From Nitrospirae bacterium GWC2_57_9 (GTDB lineage: Bacteria; Nitrospirota; UBA9217): 6,162 nt of DNA. A model generated the notes under the pieces. That model saw only the letters and a list, made by a program, of their open reading frames with translations. It ran no database searches and was not told the origin of the DNA. The stretch lies in the NCBI GenBank assembly GCA_001805085.1, contig MHEA01000069.1, positions 3,286 to 9,447 of the forward strand. Direction: 5' to 3'. Shown here piece by piece: positions 1 through 6,099 of this stretch. The translations under genes and the position numbers were made by a program. Numbering within the stretch: position 1 is the first letter of the stretch; each line of letters begins with the position of its first letter.

Positions 1-582
1 GGCTGCTGCGACCTGCACTGCCGGGATCCCGGCCCAGGGAGAGGGCAGGAGCCAGGAGAATTTTTTCGCCAGCTCTTCGCCGAAGCGCCGCTCGCTCCGC
101 TCGCCCAACAGCAGCGAGGGCCGGGCGATCGTGACGGATGGGAAGCCGAGTGCAAGGATGGCATCTTCAAGCTCGCCCTTGACCCTGTTATAGAAGAAGA
201 GTGATCGGGCGTCAGCGCCGAGGGCGCTCACGAACAGAAAGTGGCGTGCGCCTGCAGCGCGGGCCGCTTTGGCAATGGCGAGCGGATAATCGAAGTCCAC
301 GCGTCGAAAGGCTGCCTGAGAGCCCGCTTTGCTGATGGTCGTGCCAAGCGCCGAAAATACGAGATCGACCTTGAACCAATCGGGGTGTTGCTCCAGACGT
401 TCAAAACCGGAGATCAATTCTCGAATGCGTGGAGATCGTTCCTTTTCCGGCAGGGGGCTGCGGATTAACACCCGCACCTCCGATATTTGATCATCCCGTG
501 CAAGAAGCTGCACGATCTCCCGTCCCACCAGTCCTGTTGCGCCTGCCGCCAGAGCGGTCCTTTTCAGTTCATTTCTTTCCAT
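1..582 (-). CDS. TIP30/HTATIP2-like NAD(P)-binding oxidoreductase (3' end outside window)
   Basis: Reading the minus strand from ATG at 582 gives 194 uninterrupted codons that run off the window edge. The N-terminus is a Rossmann nucleotide-binding segment with GATGLVG at residues 14-20. It is followed by SALGTT (78-83), VDFDYP (95-100), the FVSALGAD strand with a candidate catalytic serine (117-124) and a YNRVK motif (Y131, K135) matching the YxxxK of extended short-chain dehydrogenases. ARPSLLLGER (153-162) and IPAVQVAAA near the end match the layout of the human TIP30/HTATIP2 (CC3) and bacterial YwnB-like group, whose members are roughly 210-240 residues, so perhaps 20-40 residues are missing. 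The start is supported by AGGAAGG eight bases upstream. The protein should be cytosolic; substrates are unknown for most bacterial members, so only cofactor binding can be inferred. It is divergent from the small zinc-finger gene. Family assignment is confident; function is not. Confidence 0.88.
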   Translation of the reverse strand, partial: MERNELKRTALAAGATGLVGREIVQLLARDDQISEVRVLIRSPLPEKERSPRIRELISGFERLEQHPDWFKVDLVFSALGTTISKAGSQAAFRRVDFDYPLAIAKAARAAGARHFLFVSALGADARSLFFYNRVKGELEDAILALGFPSVTIARPSLLLGERSERRFGEELAKKFSWLLPSPWAGIPAVQVAAA

Positions 583-680
583 AATCCGATCCTTCCTGAT
601 GCCAGATTGTTTTCGAGATCCCCGTCTAATGTCGTAAAGGTCGCGTGGCAACCGCAATTATGGCCGAAAAACAATGCGAA

Positions 681-726
681 GAGAAAGAAAAATCATTGGC
701 CCCTCTTCTGCAAAGGCGGCCCAATG
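681..726 (-). terminator. Hairpin plus T-rich tract, terminator-like (minus strand)
   Basis: Read on the minus strand, CATTGG, a bulged G and CC (726 to 718) can pair with GGCCAATG (701 to 694) around a 16-nt loop. The tract ATTTTTCTTTCTC follows directly. This is the form of an intrinsic terminator, although the stem is only 8 bp with one bulge. It lies about 100 nt upstream of the oxidoreductase start. It could therefore block read-through from the right or act in a leader, but no minus-strand gene ends nearby. Confidence 0.3.
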
Positions 727-784
727 GATACTAAAGTTTTTCCTGATCTCTAACACTTACGGCCCGGAAATTTTCCCTCTCATG

Positions 785-812
785 TTGAAGTTTTATTTAT
801 TTGCGTTATGCT
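785..812 (+). promoter_or_regulatory. Candidate sigma70-type promoter for the Ogr/Delta-like gene
   Basis: TTGAAG at 785-790 and TATGCT at 807-812 are separated by 16 bases in an AT-rich stretch, matching the -35 and -10 consensus at four positions each. Transcription would start near 819 and leave a leader of about 155 nt before the ATG at 975. I saw no clearer promoter closer to the gene. The call rests on pattern matching only. Confidence 0.4.
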
Positions 813-974
813 AATGTAACAGGAGGCGCTCATACCGGGTTTCCTGTTCTCACCCATTCACCTCCCGTCGGCCTTTTTCTATCGCACGAGTAAAACGATT
901 GCAGTACTGGCGGCAATGCACGGAGAAAACCTCGCTGTTTTTCATTTTCGATTTTCACCGGTGGAGAAGGAACT

Positions 975-1244
975 ATGAATATAGTATGTGCTTATTGTCG
1001 CAGACCTCTGGAACGGCTCGGCTCGATCGAGTCCGAGGTCGGCGAGGATTTGCATGAGAGAACGGAGTACATGTGCACAAACACGCGGTGCGACTACTCC
1101 AGCAGGATCATCTACGAATCAAAAAGACCCCTTCTGAAGCAAGGTTACATCACGGTGCACATGCTGAATAACAAGGTGCCTTCGAAAGGCTGGCTGCGCA
1201 AACTGTTCGAAGACAGGGTCGGCCAGTTATCGTTGCGAATCTGA
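975..1244 (+). CDS. Small four-cysteine zinc-finger protein, Ogr/Delta-like
   Basis: This complete 89-residue protein starts at ATG 975 behind a purine-rich GAGAAGGA ribosome site and ends at TGA 1242-1244. Cysteines at residues 5, 8, 34 and 39 form C-x2-C-x25-C-x4-C, a likely single zinc site. After the last cysteine comes IIYESKRPLLKQG (45-57). From memory, both the cysteine spacing and this segment resemble the phage P2 Ogr / satellite P4 Delta family, small zinc-binding activators of phage late promoters in which CQNxNC is followed by a T(Y/H)E...R-I...PG stretch. The C-terminal 30 residues are basic and unrecognised. It is the only plus-strand gene, appears less GC-rich than its neighbours, and converges on gluconokinase with a 27-nt gap. 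Phage late-gene activation is not implied, because no phage genes are visible. A generic zinc-ribbon protein is the alternative. The coding call is firm; the family call is moderate. Confidence 0.8.
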   Translation: MNIVCAYCRRPLERLGSIESEVGEDLHERTEYMCTNTRCDYSSRIIYESKRPLLKQGYITVHMLNNKVPSKGWLRKLFEDRVGQLSLRI

Positions 1245-1271
1245 TATCCCCTTCTCCAAGGCCGCTCAGAG

Positions 1272-1757
1272 TCAGACTTCAAGAAGTTGCCGGATCCGGG
1301 CTACTATCGCGGCAGGGTCCTGTCCGATATCGATTACGATTGCCTGCCGCGGCTCTTCAAGGATCTCGAACTGGCTTTCCAGAAGTTCCTCCCTCATGAA
1401 GTGACCCCTCCTTGTCTGAATACGGCCGTGAATCAGCCCATATTCACCCCTCAGATACACTAACCGCACAACGTCACGGCGGTGAAGCAATTTTTCCCGA
1501 TAGACCTGCTTTAAAGCAGAGCATGCGATCACCGCCGACCGGGACGAAGCGACGAGGGTGTCGATCAGCTCGGCCAGCTCGGCCAGCCATGGCAACCGGT
1601 CCTCGTCGGACAGGGGAAGGCCCTGCTTCATCTTTTCGATATTGGACCGGGGATGCAGATCGTCCCCGTCATAGAACGGCCACTGAAGCTCCTTGGCCAG
1701 AAGGCTGCCTATGGTGGACTTTCCCGATCCGGAAACGCCGATGAGGATGATGATCAC
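1272..1757 (-). CDS. gntK: Gluconokinase (thermoresistant GntK type)
   Basis: This 161-residue protein should phosphorylate D-gluconate with ATP to 6-phosphogluconate (EC 2.7.1.12), feeding the pentose phosphate or Entner-Doudoroff routes in the cytosol. The family signature is complete: P-loop GVSGSGKST (7-15), DGDDLHP (30-36) with the following N-x2-KM and G-x-PL-x-D-x-DR-x-PWL stretch (39-58), CSALK-x2-YR (79-87) and GHFM-x3-LL-x-SQ (118-129). The length is normal for the shikimate-kinase-like GntK family. It begins with GTG at 1757, which overlaps the TGA of the upstream copD-like gene as GTGA. AAGGA lies about six bases ahead of that GTG, so coupled translation from the same mRNA is likely. 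No gluconate permease, gntR regulator or edd/eda gene is visible. The family call is very secure; the physiological gluconate source is not shown here. Confidence 0.95.
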   Translation of the reverse strand: MIIILIGVSGSGKSTIGSLLAKELQWPFYDGDDLHPRSNIEKMKQGLPLSDEDRLPWLAELAELIDTLVASSRSAVIACSALKQVYREKLLHRRDVVRLVYLRGEYGLIHGRIQTRRGHFMREELLESQFEILEEPRQAIVIDIGQDPAAIVARIRQLLEV

Positions 1758-2866
1758 CGGAATTCCTTCTTGATCCGGGGTTGTGCCGTACCTGTGGCAG
1801 TTGCAGCCTGGGCGCCTCCTGGGACCTCCTCCACGGTAAGTGTCATCCGTTCGATCTGTTCTTTTGCGGGAGGTACGACCTTGTTTGCAGGCGTTTGATG
1901 CTTCAGCGCTGCCGCGCAGAGCAGCACAGCGGCCATGAGAGCCGCTTCGATCAGCAGCGCTTTCCCGAAGATCAGGGTCACGGGCACGGTCAGATGCCTC
2001 CTGAAGTTATCCAGCAGAATACCGATGAACCGGCCGACCGGTCCCGGTGGTTCCAGACGGCCGCCCGCCACATGCAGCAGAAGCGGTACGCTGACGTAGC
2101 GGTTGAACGCTCCGGTCAGGATGAGGAGATAGAGCAGGAAGATCTTAGCCATCACGGTCAAGCCGTAACTCGTGCTCCAGAGCGCCTTGAATTCCCCTAC
2201 ATTCACCCGGAGATTATATACTGCGGTCAGAAGCAGAACCAATACGGCGAAGCCGGCCAGGCGCGAAAATATCCGGCTCGTCTCGGCGATCGTCATGAGG
2301 TCCCCCCTGACGAGGGAGGACGGCAGGACCACCAGGGCGAGCACAAACACTCCGCCGACCCAGAGGGAAGCTGCCAGCAGATGAAGCAAGTCCATGATCT
2401 GCCGGACCGTAAAATCGCCCTGCTCGGAAGCATGGCCGGCAGCGCTGTAGGTCCAGGCGACCACCACGGCAAGAGCGAACATCAGCACGCGAAGACCATT
2501 ATGGTCCCGACCTTTGCCGGAAAACAGCATCAGCACGACGAGCAGGCCCGACGTCGCCATACGGATAAGCCATACCCTGCCGAAATGCGTGTCCACGATC
2601 CCCTTCCGCAGAGCGCCCGGGGCAAACGTGCCGACGGCCATTTCCCCTGACCGTAAAAGCAGCTCTCCCAGACTTGATCCGGCGATGACCGCCAGCAGCA
2701 TTGCGAAGAGCGGCCGGATGAACGGACCGAGCGGTTCTGATCCATAGGGCGCGTATACCGAGGAGCTAAAGACGGGAAGCCGGAAAGCGAGGATGGCGAT
2801 CGTGAGCGCGAGTGAGAGAAGCCCGGGCCAGGTGACGGCGGTGTAAGCCAGTATGATCATATCCAT
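1754..2866 (-). CDS. CopD-family multi-pass membrane protein (copper resistance D-like)
   Basis: This 370-residue protein is almost entirely hydrophobic helices up to about residue 321, followed by a roughly 50-residue polar tail rich in Ala, Pro, Lys and Glu. CopD-type landmarks are THFGRVWLIR (93-102), a His-containing GHAS loop (144-147), DLLHLLAASLWVGG (159-172) and FSRLAGFAV (200-208). The region from TSYG (232-235) through MAKIFLLYLL to GAFNR (252-256) matches the copper resistance D domain. CopD proteins sit in the inner membrane and are linked to copper uptake or handling with periplasmic CopC; H145 and H162 are plausible metal-facing residues by inference. No copC is visible in the window. 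ATG at 2866 is preferred over ATG at 2860 because GGAAGG lies five bases upstream. The gene overlaps gntK by four bases at its 3' end and is probably transcribed from the promoter at 3030-3058. Substrate specificity cannot be read from sequence. Confidence 0.85.
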   Translation of the reverse strand: MDMIILAYTAVTWPGLLSLALTIAILAFRLPVFSSSVYAPYGSEPLGPFIRPLFAMLLAVIAGSSLGELLLRSGEMAVGTFAPGALRKGIVDTHFGRVWLIRMATSGLLVVLMLFSGKGRDHNGLRVLMFALAVVVAWTYSAAGHASEQGDFTVRQIMDLLHLLAASLWVGGVFVLALVVLPSSLVRGDLMTIAETSRIFSRLAGFAVLVLLLTAVYNLRVNVGEFKALWSTSYGLTVMAKIFLLYLLILTGAFNRYVSVPLLLHVAGGRLEPPGPVGRFIGILLDNFRRHLTVPVTLIFGKALLIEAALMAAVLLCAAALKHQTPANKVVPPAKEQIERMTLTVEEVPGGAQAATATGTAQPRIKKEFR

Positions 2867-3103
2867 GTGTGCCTTCCGGAGAACGACGGCATCATTAACA
2901 AGTTAGCGGTTAGAAAAACCTTGTGCGGGGGCGACGTCATCGAAGACATCGGTCTGCGCCAGCAGAACGGACATGAGAACAAGGCCAACGGCGGCATCAT
3001 TTCATCCGGTCTTCCATTTTCCATTTATAAGTTTATTCGATGGGATTGAAGCAGTCAACCAAACAAGGCTGTAGATATCAAACTTCCGACCGCGGAGAGG
3101 TGT
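2867..3103. other. Spacer between the kinase and copD-like genes; leader with a broken small reading frame
   Basis: The right part carries a promoter for the copD-like gene; the rest would be its leader of about 160 nt. On the minus strand, ATG AAA TGA (3005-2997) follows GGAAG. A frame offset by one base then reads DAAVGLVLMSVLLAQTD and continues to TAA at 2903-2905. It resembles the start of a small secreted or membrane peptide, but an in-frame start is lacking unless ATG at 2974 is used (23 codons, no clear ribosome site). The plus-strand frame 2867-3049 has no ribosome site and is not called. Confidence 0.45.
3030..3058 (-). promoter_or_regulatory. Sigma70-type promoter for the copD-like/gntK unit
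   Basis: On the minus strand, TTGACT (3058-3053) and TAAACT (3035-3030) are separated by exactly 17 bases, matching consensus at five and four of six positions. The start point would fall near 3023, giving a leader of about 157 nt before the ATG at 2866. It lies about 45 bp beyond the stop of the upstream kinase gene, so the copD-like/gntK pair can be expressed independently of it. I recognise no copper-regulator operator with confidence. Confidence 0.6.
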
Positions 3104-4732
3104 TTATTCACGATGGAAGGGAGTTCTTCTGACAATGCGGAGCACCCAGAGGAACAGCAGGACAGCGCCGCCGGCCGTCCAGTAGCTTTCTGTCTCGAAA
3201 TGATTGATCAACAGAAAGACCGATATGAGCCCCAGCGCCGCGGTCAGGACCGCGAAGATGAAACCTTTGCCGATGCGGCCGATGTTCTTCAGTTCTTCGA
3301 CGATCTGCTGTGAGGTGATCTCCACGCGAGTCTCGCCCCGGCTGGTCGTGAAGAGGAAATCGCTCAGCAGTTGCGGAAGCTTCAGCGTGGCCCGTGCGGA
3401 GCGAGCCGCCTGTCCGAGAACGCCGGAGGCCGTGAACTCCTCGGAACGGATGAAGCGCTTTGCATAGGGCGCCGCGATCTCGATGATGTTGGTGTCCGGA
3501 TCGAGCCGCGAGCCGAGGCCGTTCAGCATGCCGATCACCCGGCCGAAGAGGATGAAGTCGTTCGGGATCTGGATGGACGGGCTGATCCGCAGCGCCTCCA
3601 TGATGTCGTTGCCGATCTCCTCGATATCCATGGCCTTGAATTCCGACGGCGAGATGTCGCGGTATTTCTGCAGGATCCGGTCCACGAACTGGACCAGGGG
3701 CTGGATGTCCCGGGTGAGCGGAATGAAGCCCATGTCCACGAGCGCCCGCACGAGACCCAGCGAATCCCTGTCCACTACCGCACCGAAGGCGCGGCGGAGC
3801 GACTCCCGCTGGGGCGAAGATATCCGGTCCACCATGCCGAAGTCCACGAGGATTATCTCCGGGCCCGGACAGACGAAGATGTTCCCCGGGTGCGGATCGC
3901 CGTGGAACAGGCCGTCCAGGAAGAACATCTGTGCGTAAGCTTCGGCAAGGACGCGCGCCAGCTCCTTACGGTCGATCCCCTGCTCGTCGATTGCGTCGAA
4001 GTCGGTGATCTTGATGCCTTCGAGATATTCGAGGGTAAGGACCTTGGACGTGGTGAACGGCCAGTACACGATGGGAATTTTGATCTTCGGGTTCCCGGCA
4101 AAGTTCCGGGCAAAGGTTTCGGCGTTCTTCCCCTCCTGCAGGTAGTCAAGCTCCTCACCCACGATGCGGGAGAACTCGGAATAGATGACGTCCAGGTTGA
4201 CCCGGGGGTAGAGGAGCCGCAGAATGCGGATCACGAACCGGAGCGTTCTGATATCGGCTGCAATCACCTCTTCGATGCCGGGATACTGGACCTTCACCAC
4301 GATACAGTCCCCGTCCCTGAGGCAGGCGCGGTGCACCTGGCCGAGCGAGGCCGAGGCGACGGGGATCTCATCGAAGGATGAAAAGACCTCCTCCAGGGGG
4401 CCCAGTTCCTCGGTGACCCTGAGCGCGATCTCAGGGAAGGGCGTGGGCGGCACCTGGTCCTGCAGCTTGGAAAGCTCGTCCGTGTACTCTTCCGGCAGCA
4501 GGTCCACGCGGGAGGACATGAACTGGCCGATCTTGATCAGCACGCCCCGCATGGCTATCATATGCTCGCGCAGCATGGTAGCGTTCCGGGCGTGGAGCGC
4601 GCTCAGCCTGGCTTTCCTGGTCTGAGGCGACGCCAGGAAGTTGCGGAAGCCCAGCAGTTTATAGCTCAGCAGCAGCCTCAGGAAAAGGGCAACGCCCTGA
4701 AAGAACCTGCCGCGATACCGAAAAAGTCGCAT
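3104..4732 (-). CDS. AarF/ABC1/UbiB-family atypical protein kinase-like ATPase
   Basis: This 542-residue protein carries the full signature of the ADCK/UbiB family. KIGQ (67-70) is the family KxGQ motif. VASASLGQVH (125-134) replaces the classical glycine-rich loop, with the Ala residue typical of these kinases. K147 in VVKVQYPG is the ATP-binding lysine, acidic residues at 193-205 follow, HGDPHPGN (277-284) is the catalytic loop and DFG (297-299) binds metal. Two hydrophobic helices at about 489-510 and 517-534 anchor the C-terminus in the membrane, as in E. coli UbiB. The family supports quinone biosynthesis or lipid homeostasis through ATPase activity on membrane-bound intermediates. No ubi or men genes are nearby, so the pathway is not fixed by context and I give no symbol. 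The start at 4732 fits the usual N-terminus; no Shine-Dalgarno sequence precedes it, but TATAAT lies six bases upstream. It ends at TAA 3104-3106. Family confidence is high. Confidence 0.93.
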   Translation of the reverse strand: MRLFRYRGRFFQGVALFLRLLLSYKLLGFRNFLASPQTRKARLSALHARNATMLREHMIAMRGVLIKIGQFMSSRVDLLPEEYTDELSKLQDQVPPTPFPEIALRVTEELGPLEEVFSSFDEIPVASASLGQVHRACLRDGDCIVVKVQYPGIEEVIAADIRTLRFVIRILRLLYPRVNLDVIYSEFSRIVGEELDYLQEGKNAETFARNFAGNPKIKIPIVYWPFTTSKVLTLEYLEGIKITDFDAIDEQGIDRKELARVLAEAYAQMFFLDGLFHGDPHPGNIFVCPGPEIILVDFGMVDRISSPQRESLRRAFGAVVDRDSLGLVRALVDMGFIPLTRDIQPLVQFVDRILQKYRDISPSEFKAMDIEEIGNDIMEALRISPSIQIPNDFILFGRVIGMLNGLGSRLDPDTNIIEIAAPYAKRFIRSEEFTASGVLGQAARSARATLKLPQLLSDFLFTTSRGETRVEITSQQIVEELKNIGRIGKGFIFAVLTAALGLISVFLLINHFETESYWTAGGAVLLFLWVLRIVRRTPFHRE

Positions 4733-4738
4733 GTTTGG

Positions 4739-4744
4739 ATTATA
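4739..4744 (-). promoter_or_regulatory. TATAAT -10 element positioned for a leaderless kinase mRNA
   Basis: On the minus strand a perfect TATAAT is followed by ccaaac and then the ATG at 4732, so transcription would be expected to begin at or next to the start codon. No purine-rich ribosome site exists in the preceding 20 bases. No good -35 hexamer is found at 16-18 bases. Chance occurrence in AT-rich sequence is possible. Confidence 0.45.
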
Positions 4745-4760
4745 TCAGATTGAAAGGATC

Positions 4761-4845
4761 AAATCCGAAATCAGAAATCCTAAATCCGAAATAATTTCTT
4801 ATTCGCCAGATTCACTTTTCGACACTGTTTAGAATTTAGGATTTC
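4761..4845. repeat. AAATCCGAAAT direct repeats and 12-bp inverted repeat in AT-rich spacer
   Basis: AAATCCGAAAT occurs at 4761-4771 and 4782-4792 with a related GAAATCC in between, forming a short degenerate array of GAAATCC/TAAATCC units. GAAATCCTAAAT at 4774-4785 is perfectly complementary to ATTTAGGATTTC at 4834-4845 across a 48-nt gap. The block fills most of the 125-bp spacer between the transporter stop and the kinase start. Similar AT-rich iterated motifs occur in spacers of several bacterial phyla. The loop is too long, and the arm too AT-rich, for a confident terminator call. Confidence 0.6.
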
Positions 4846-4857
4846 GTGCTTTAAATT

Positions 4858-6099
4858 TTAAGTAAAGATTCCAATCACCGCTCCTGTCATGCAGGTCGCG
4901 AGCGTGCCGGCAAAAAGTGCCTTCATGCCGAGCGACACCACTTCGTCCCGCCGTTCAGGTGCCAGGCTGCCGAGGCCGCCGATCAGGATGCCCAGGCTCC
5001 CGAAGTTGGCAAAGCTCGAGAGGGCATAGGTCATGATGAGCCGGCTGCGCGGATCAAGGGCACCCTCGGGCAGCCTGGCCAGTTCCAGGAATGCCAGCAG
5101 TTCGTTCAGGACCGTCTTGGTGCCCATGAGATGACCGGCGGTCTGGGCCTGGCTCCAGGGGATGCCGAAGAGCCACACCACGGGCGCCATGAGGAAACCC
5201 AGTATGCGCTGGAGCGTGAGCGGGCTGCCGCCCACGTTGGGAAGGAGCCCGGTCAGGAGGTTCGCCAGGTGCACCAGCGCGACCATGACGAGGAGCATGG
5301 CGATGATGTTCAGCAGGAGATGGAGGCCGTCCATGGTCCCCTTGACCACGGCATCCATGGAACTGGCGGCGGTCCGCGGCGGCGCGAAGCTGCCTGCCGT
5401 CTCCGGCCCGGTCTCGGGAACCATCATGCGGGCGATCGTGATCGCGGCGGCGACATGGATGAAGGAGGCTATCAGGATATGCCCGAGCGGGTCGGGGATC
5501 ACGCCTTGCAGGAACGTGGCGTACAGGATCATAACCGTACCGGCAATACAGGCCATGCCCACGGTCATCAGGGAGAATAGCTCGCTCCTCGACATTTGCC
5601 TCAGGTAAGGCTTGATCACGAGCGGTGCCTCGACCATGCCGAGGAAGATCGTCGTCGATGCGCCCAGGCCGAGAGCGCCGCCGACGTTCAAGGTCTTCTG
5701 GAGCACGAAGGAGAACCCGCGCACGATCACCGGCAGGATGCGCCAGTGGAACAGGAGGCCGGAGAGTGCCCCGATCACGAGCACCAGCGGGAGCGCCTGG
5801 AAGGCCAGGATAAAGCTCGATCCGGGATCCTGCATCAGGAAGGGCGGTGTCCCGCCCCCGACGTACCCGAACACGAAGGCAGTGCCCGCCCGGGTGGCCG
5901 CTTCGAGCGAGAGAACGATGTTGTTCAGGAAAAGAAAGAACCTTTGAAAGACCGGTATATAGAGGAGCACCGCGGCTATGCCGAACTGGACCGCAACACC
6001 GGCCAGGACCGTGGAGAAGCCGACCGCTCTCCGCTTCTCGCTGATTGCCCAGGCCAGGGCCAGGAAGATGACGATGCCGAGCAGACCTTGAAAGCGCAT
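4858..6099 (-). CDS. Concentrative nucleoside transporter (NupC/CNT family)
   Basis: This 413-residue multi-helix inner-membrane protein has the typical length of bacterial CNT carriers, which import nucleosides with Na+ or H+. Landmarks in order are GTAFVFGYVGGG (72-83), LPLVLVIGALSGLL (103-116), the first hairpin loop FLGMVEAPLVIKPYL (152-166), MGTKTVLNELLAF (325-337) and SSFANFGSLGILIGGLG (361-377) followed by PERR (381-384). By comparison with Vibrio cholerae CNT, E333, N365 and S368 correspond to the ribose-binding Glu, Asn and Ser, and E157 to the base-contact Glu. The usual Gln-Thr of GQTE is Met-Val here, so base selectivity may differ. A poorly conserved polar loop spans about 228-248. 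ATG at 6099 is preceded by AAGGAG at six bases, a strong ribosome site. No nucleoside-catabolism gene is seen beside it. Family confidence is high; the substrate is unsettled, so no symbol is given. Confidence 0.93.
   Translation of the reverse strand: MRFQGLLGIVIFLALAWAISEKRRAVGFSTVLAGVAVQFGIAAVLLYIPVFQRFFLFLNNIVLSLEAATRAGTAFVFGYVGGGTPPFLMQDPGSSFILAFQALPLVLVIGALSGLLFHWRILPVIVRGFSFVLQKTLNVGGALGLGASTTIFLGMVEAPLVIKPYLRQMSRSELFSLMTVGMACIAGTVMILYATFLQGVIPDPLGHILIASFIHVAAAITIARMMVPETGPETAGSFAPPRTAASSMDAVVKGTMDGLHLLLNIIAMLLVMVALVHLANLLTGLLPNVGGSPLTLQRILGFLMAPVVWLFGIPWSQAQTAGHLMGTKTVLNELLAFLELARLPEGALDPRSRLIMTYALSSFANFGSLGILIGGLGSLAPERRDEVVSLGMKALFAGTLATCMTGAVIGIFT

Larger units (their letters stand above)
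583..974. other. Divergent intergenic region, about 390 bp, no supported gene
   Basis: This spacer separates the minus-strand oxidoreductase gene from the plus-strand zinc-finger gene and is richer in A and T than its surroundings. A plus-strand frame starting inside the oxidoreductase gene (487-753) enters it, but has no ribosome site and no recognisable content. I see a candidate plus-strand promoter at 785-812, a minus-strand hairpin followed by a T-rich tract at 681-726, an AGGAGG at 821-826 not followed by a start codon, and a short palindrome CAGTACTG at 902-909. No tRNA-like or long repeated structure was noticed. Confidence 0.6.

Noticed and set aside
487..753. Plus-strand frame of 88 codons overlapping the 5' end of the oxidoreductase gene
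   Set aside because: It starts antisense to a conserved Rossmann segment, has no ribosome site and shows no family features.
902..909. Palindrome CAGTACTG upstream of the zinc-finger gene
   Set aside because: A single 8-bp palindrome is expected by chance at this scale and has no second copy or promoter next to it.
1781..2650. Plus-strand open frame of 289 codons opposite the copD-like gene
   Set aside because: It lies wholly antisense to a gene with clear family motifs and membrane helices. Its composition is rich in His, Gln and Arg without domains, as expected of a GC-rich shadow frame.
2867..3049. Plus-strand frame of 60 codons in the copD-like leader
   Set aside because: No ribosome site precedes it, its sequence is unremarkable, and the promoter evidence in the same stretch points to the minus strand.
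3077..3099. Small stem TCCG-CGGT-CGGA just after the kinase stop, followed by AGTTT
   Set aside because: A 4-bp stem and a short T content are too weak to call an intrinsic terminator.
3371..4381. Plus-strand open frame of 336 codons opposite the UbiB-family gene
   Set aside because: The minus-strand frame holds all kinase-family motifs across this span. The antisense product is low-complexity, rich in acidic residues, Arg and His, with no recognisable domain or ribosome site.
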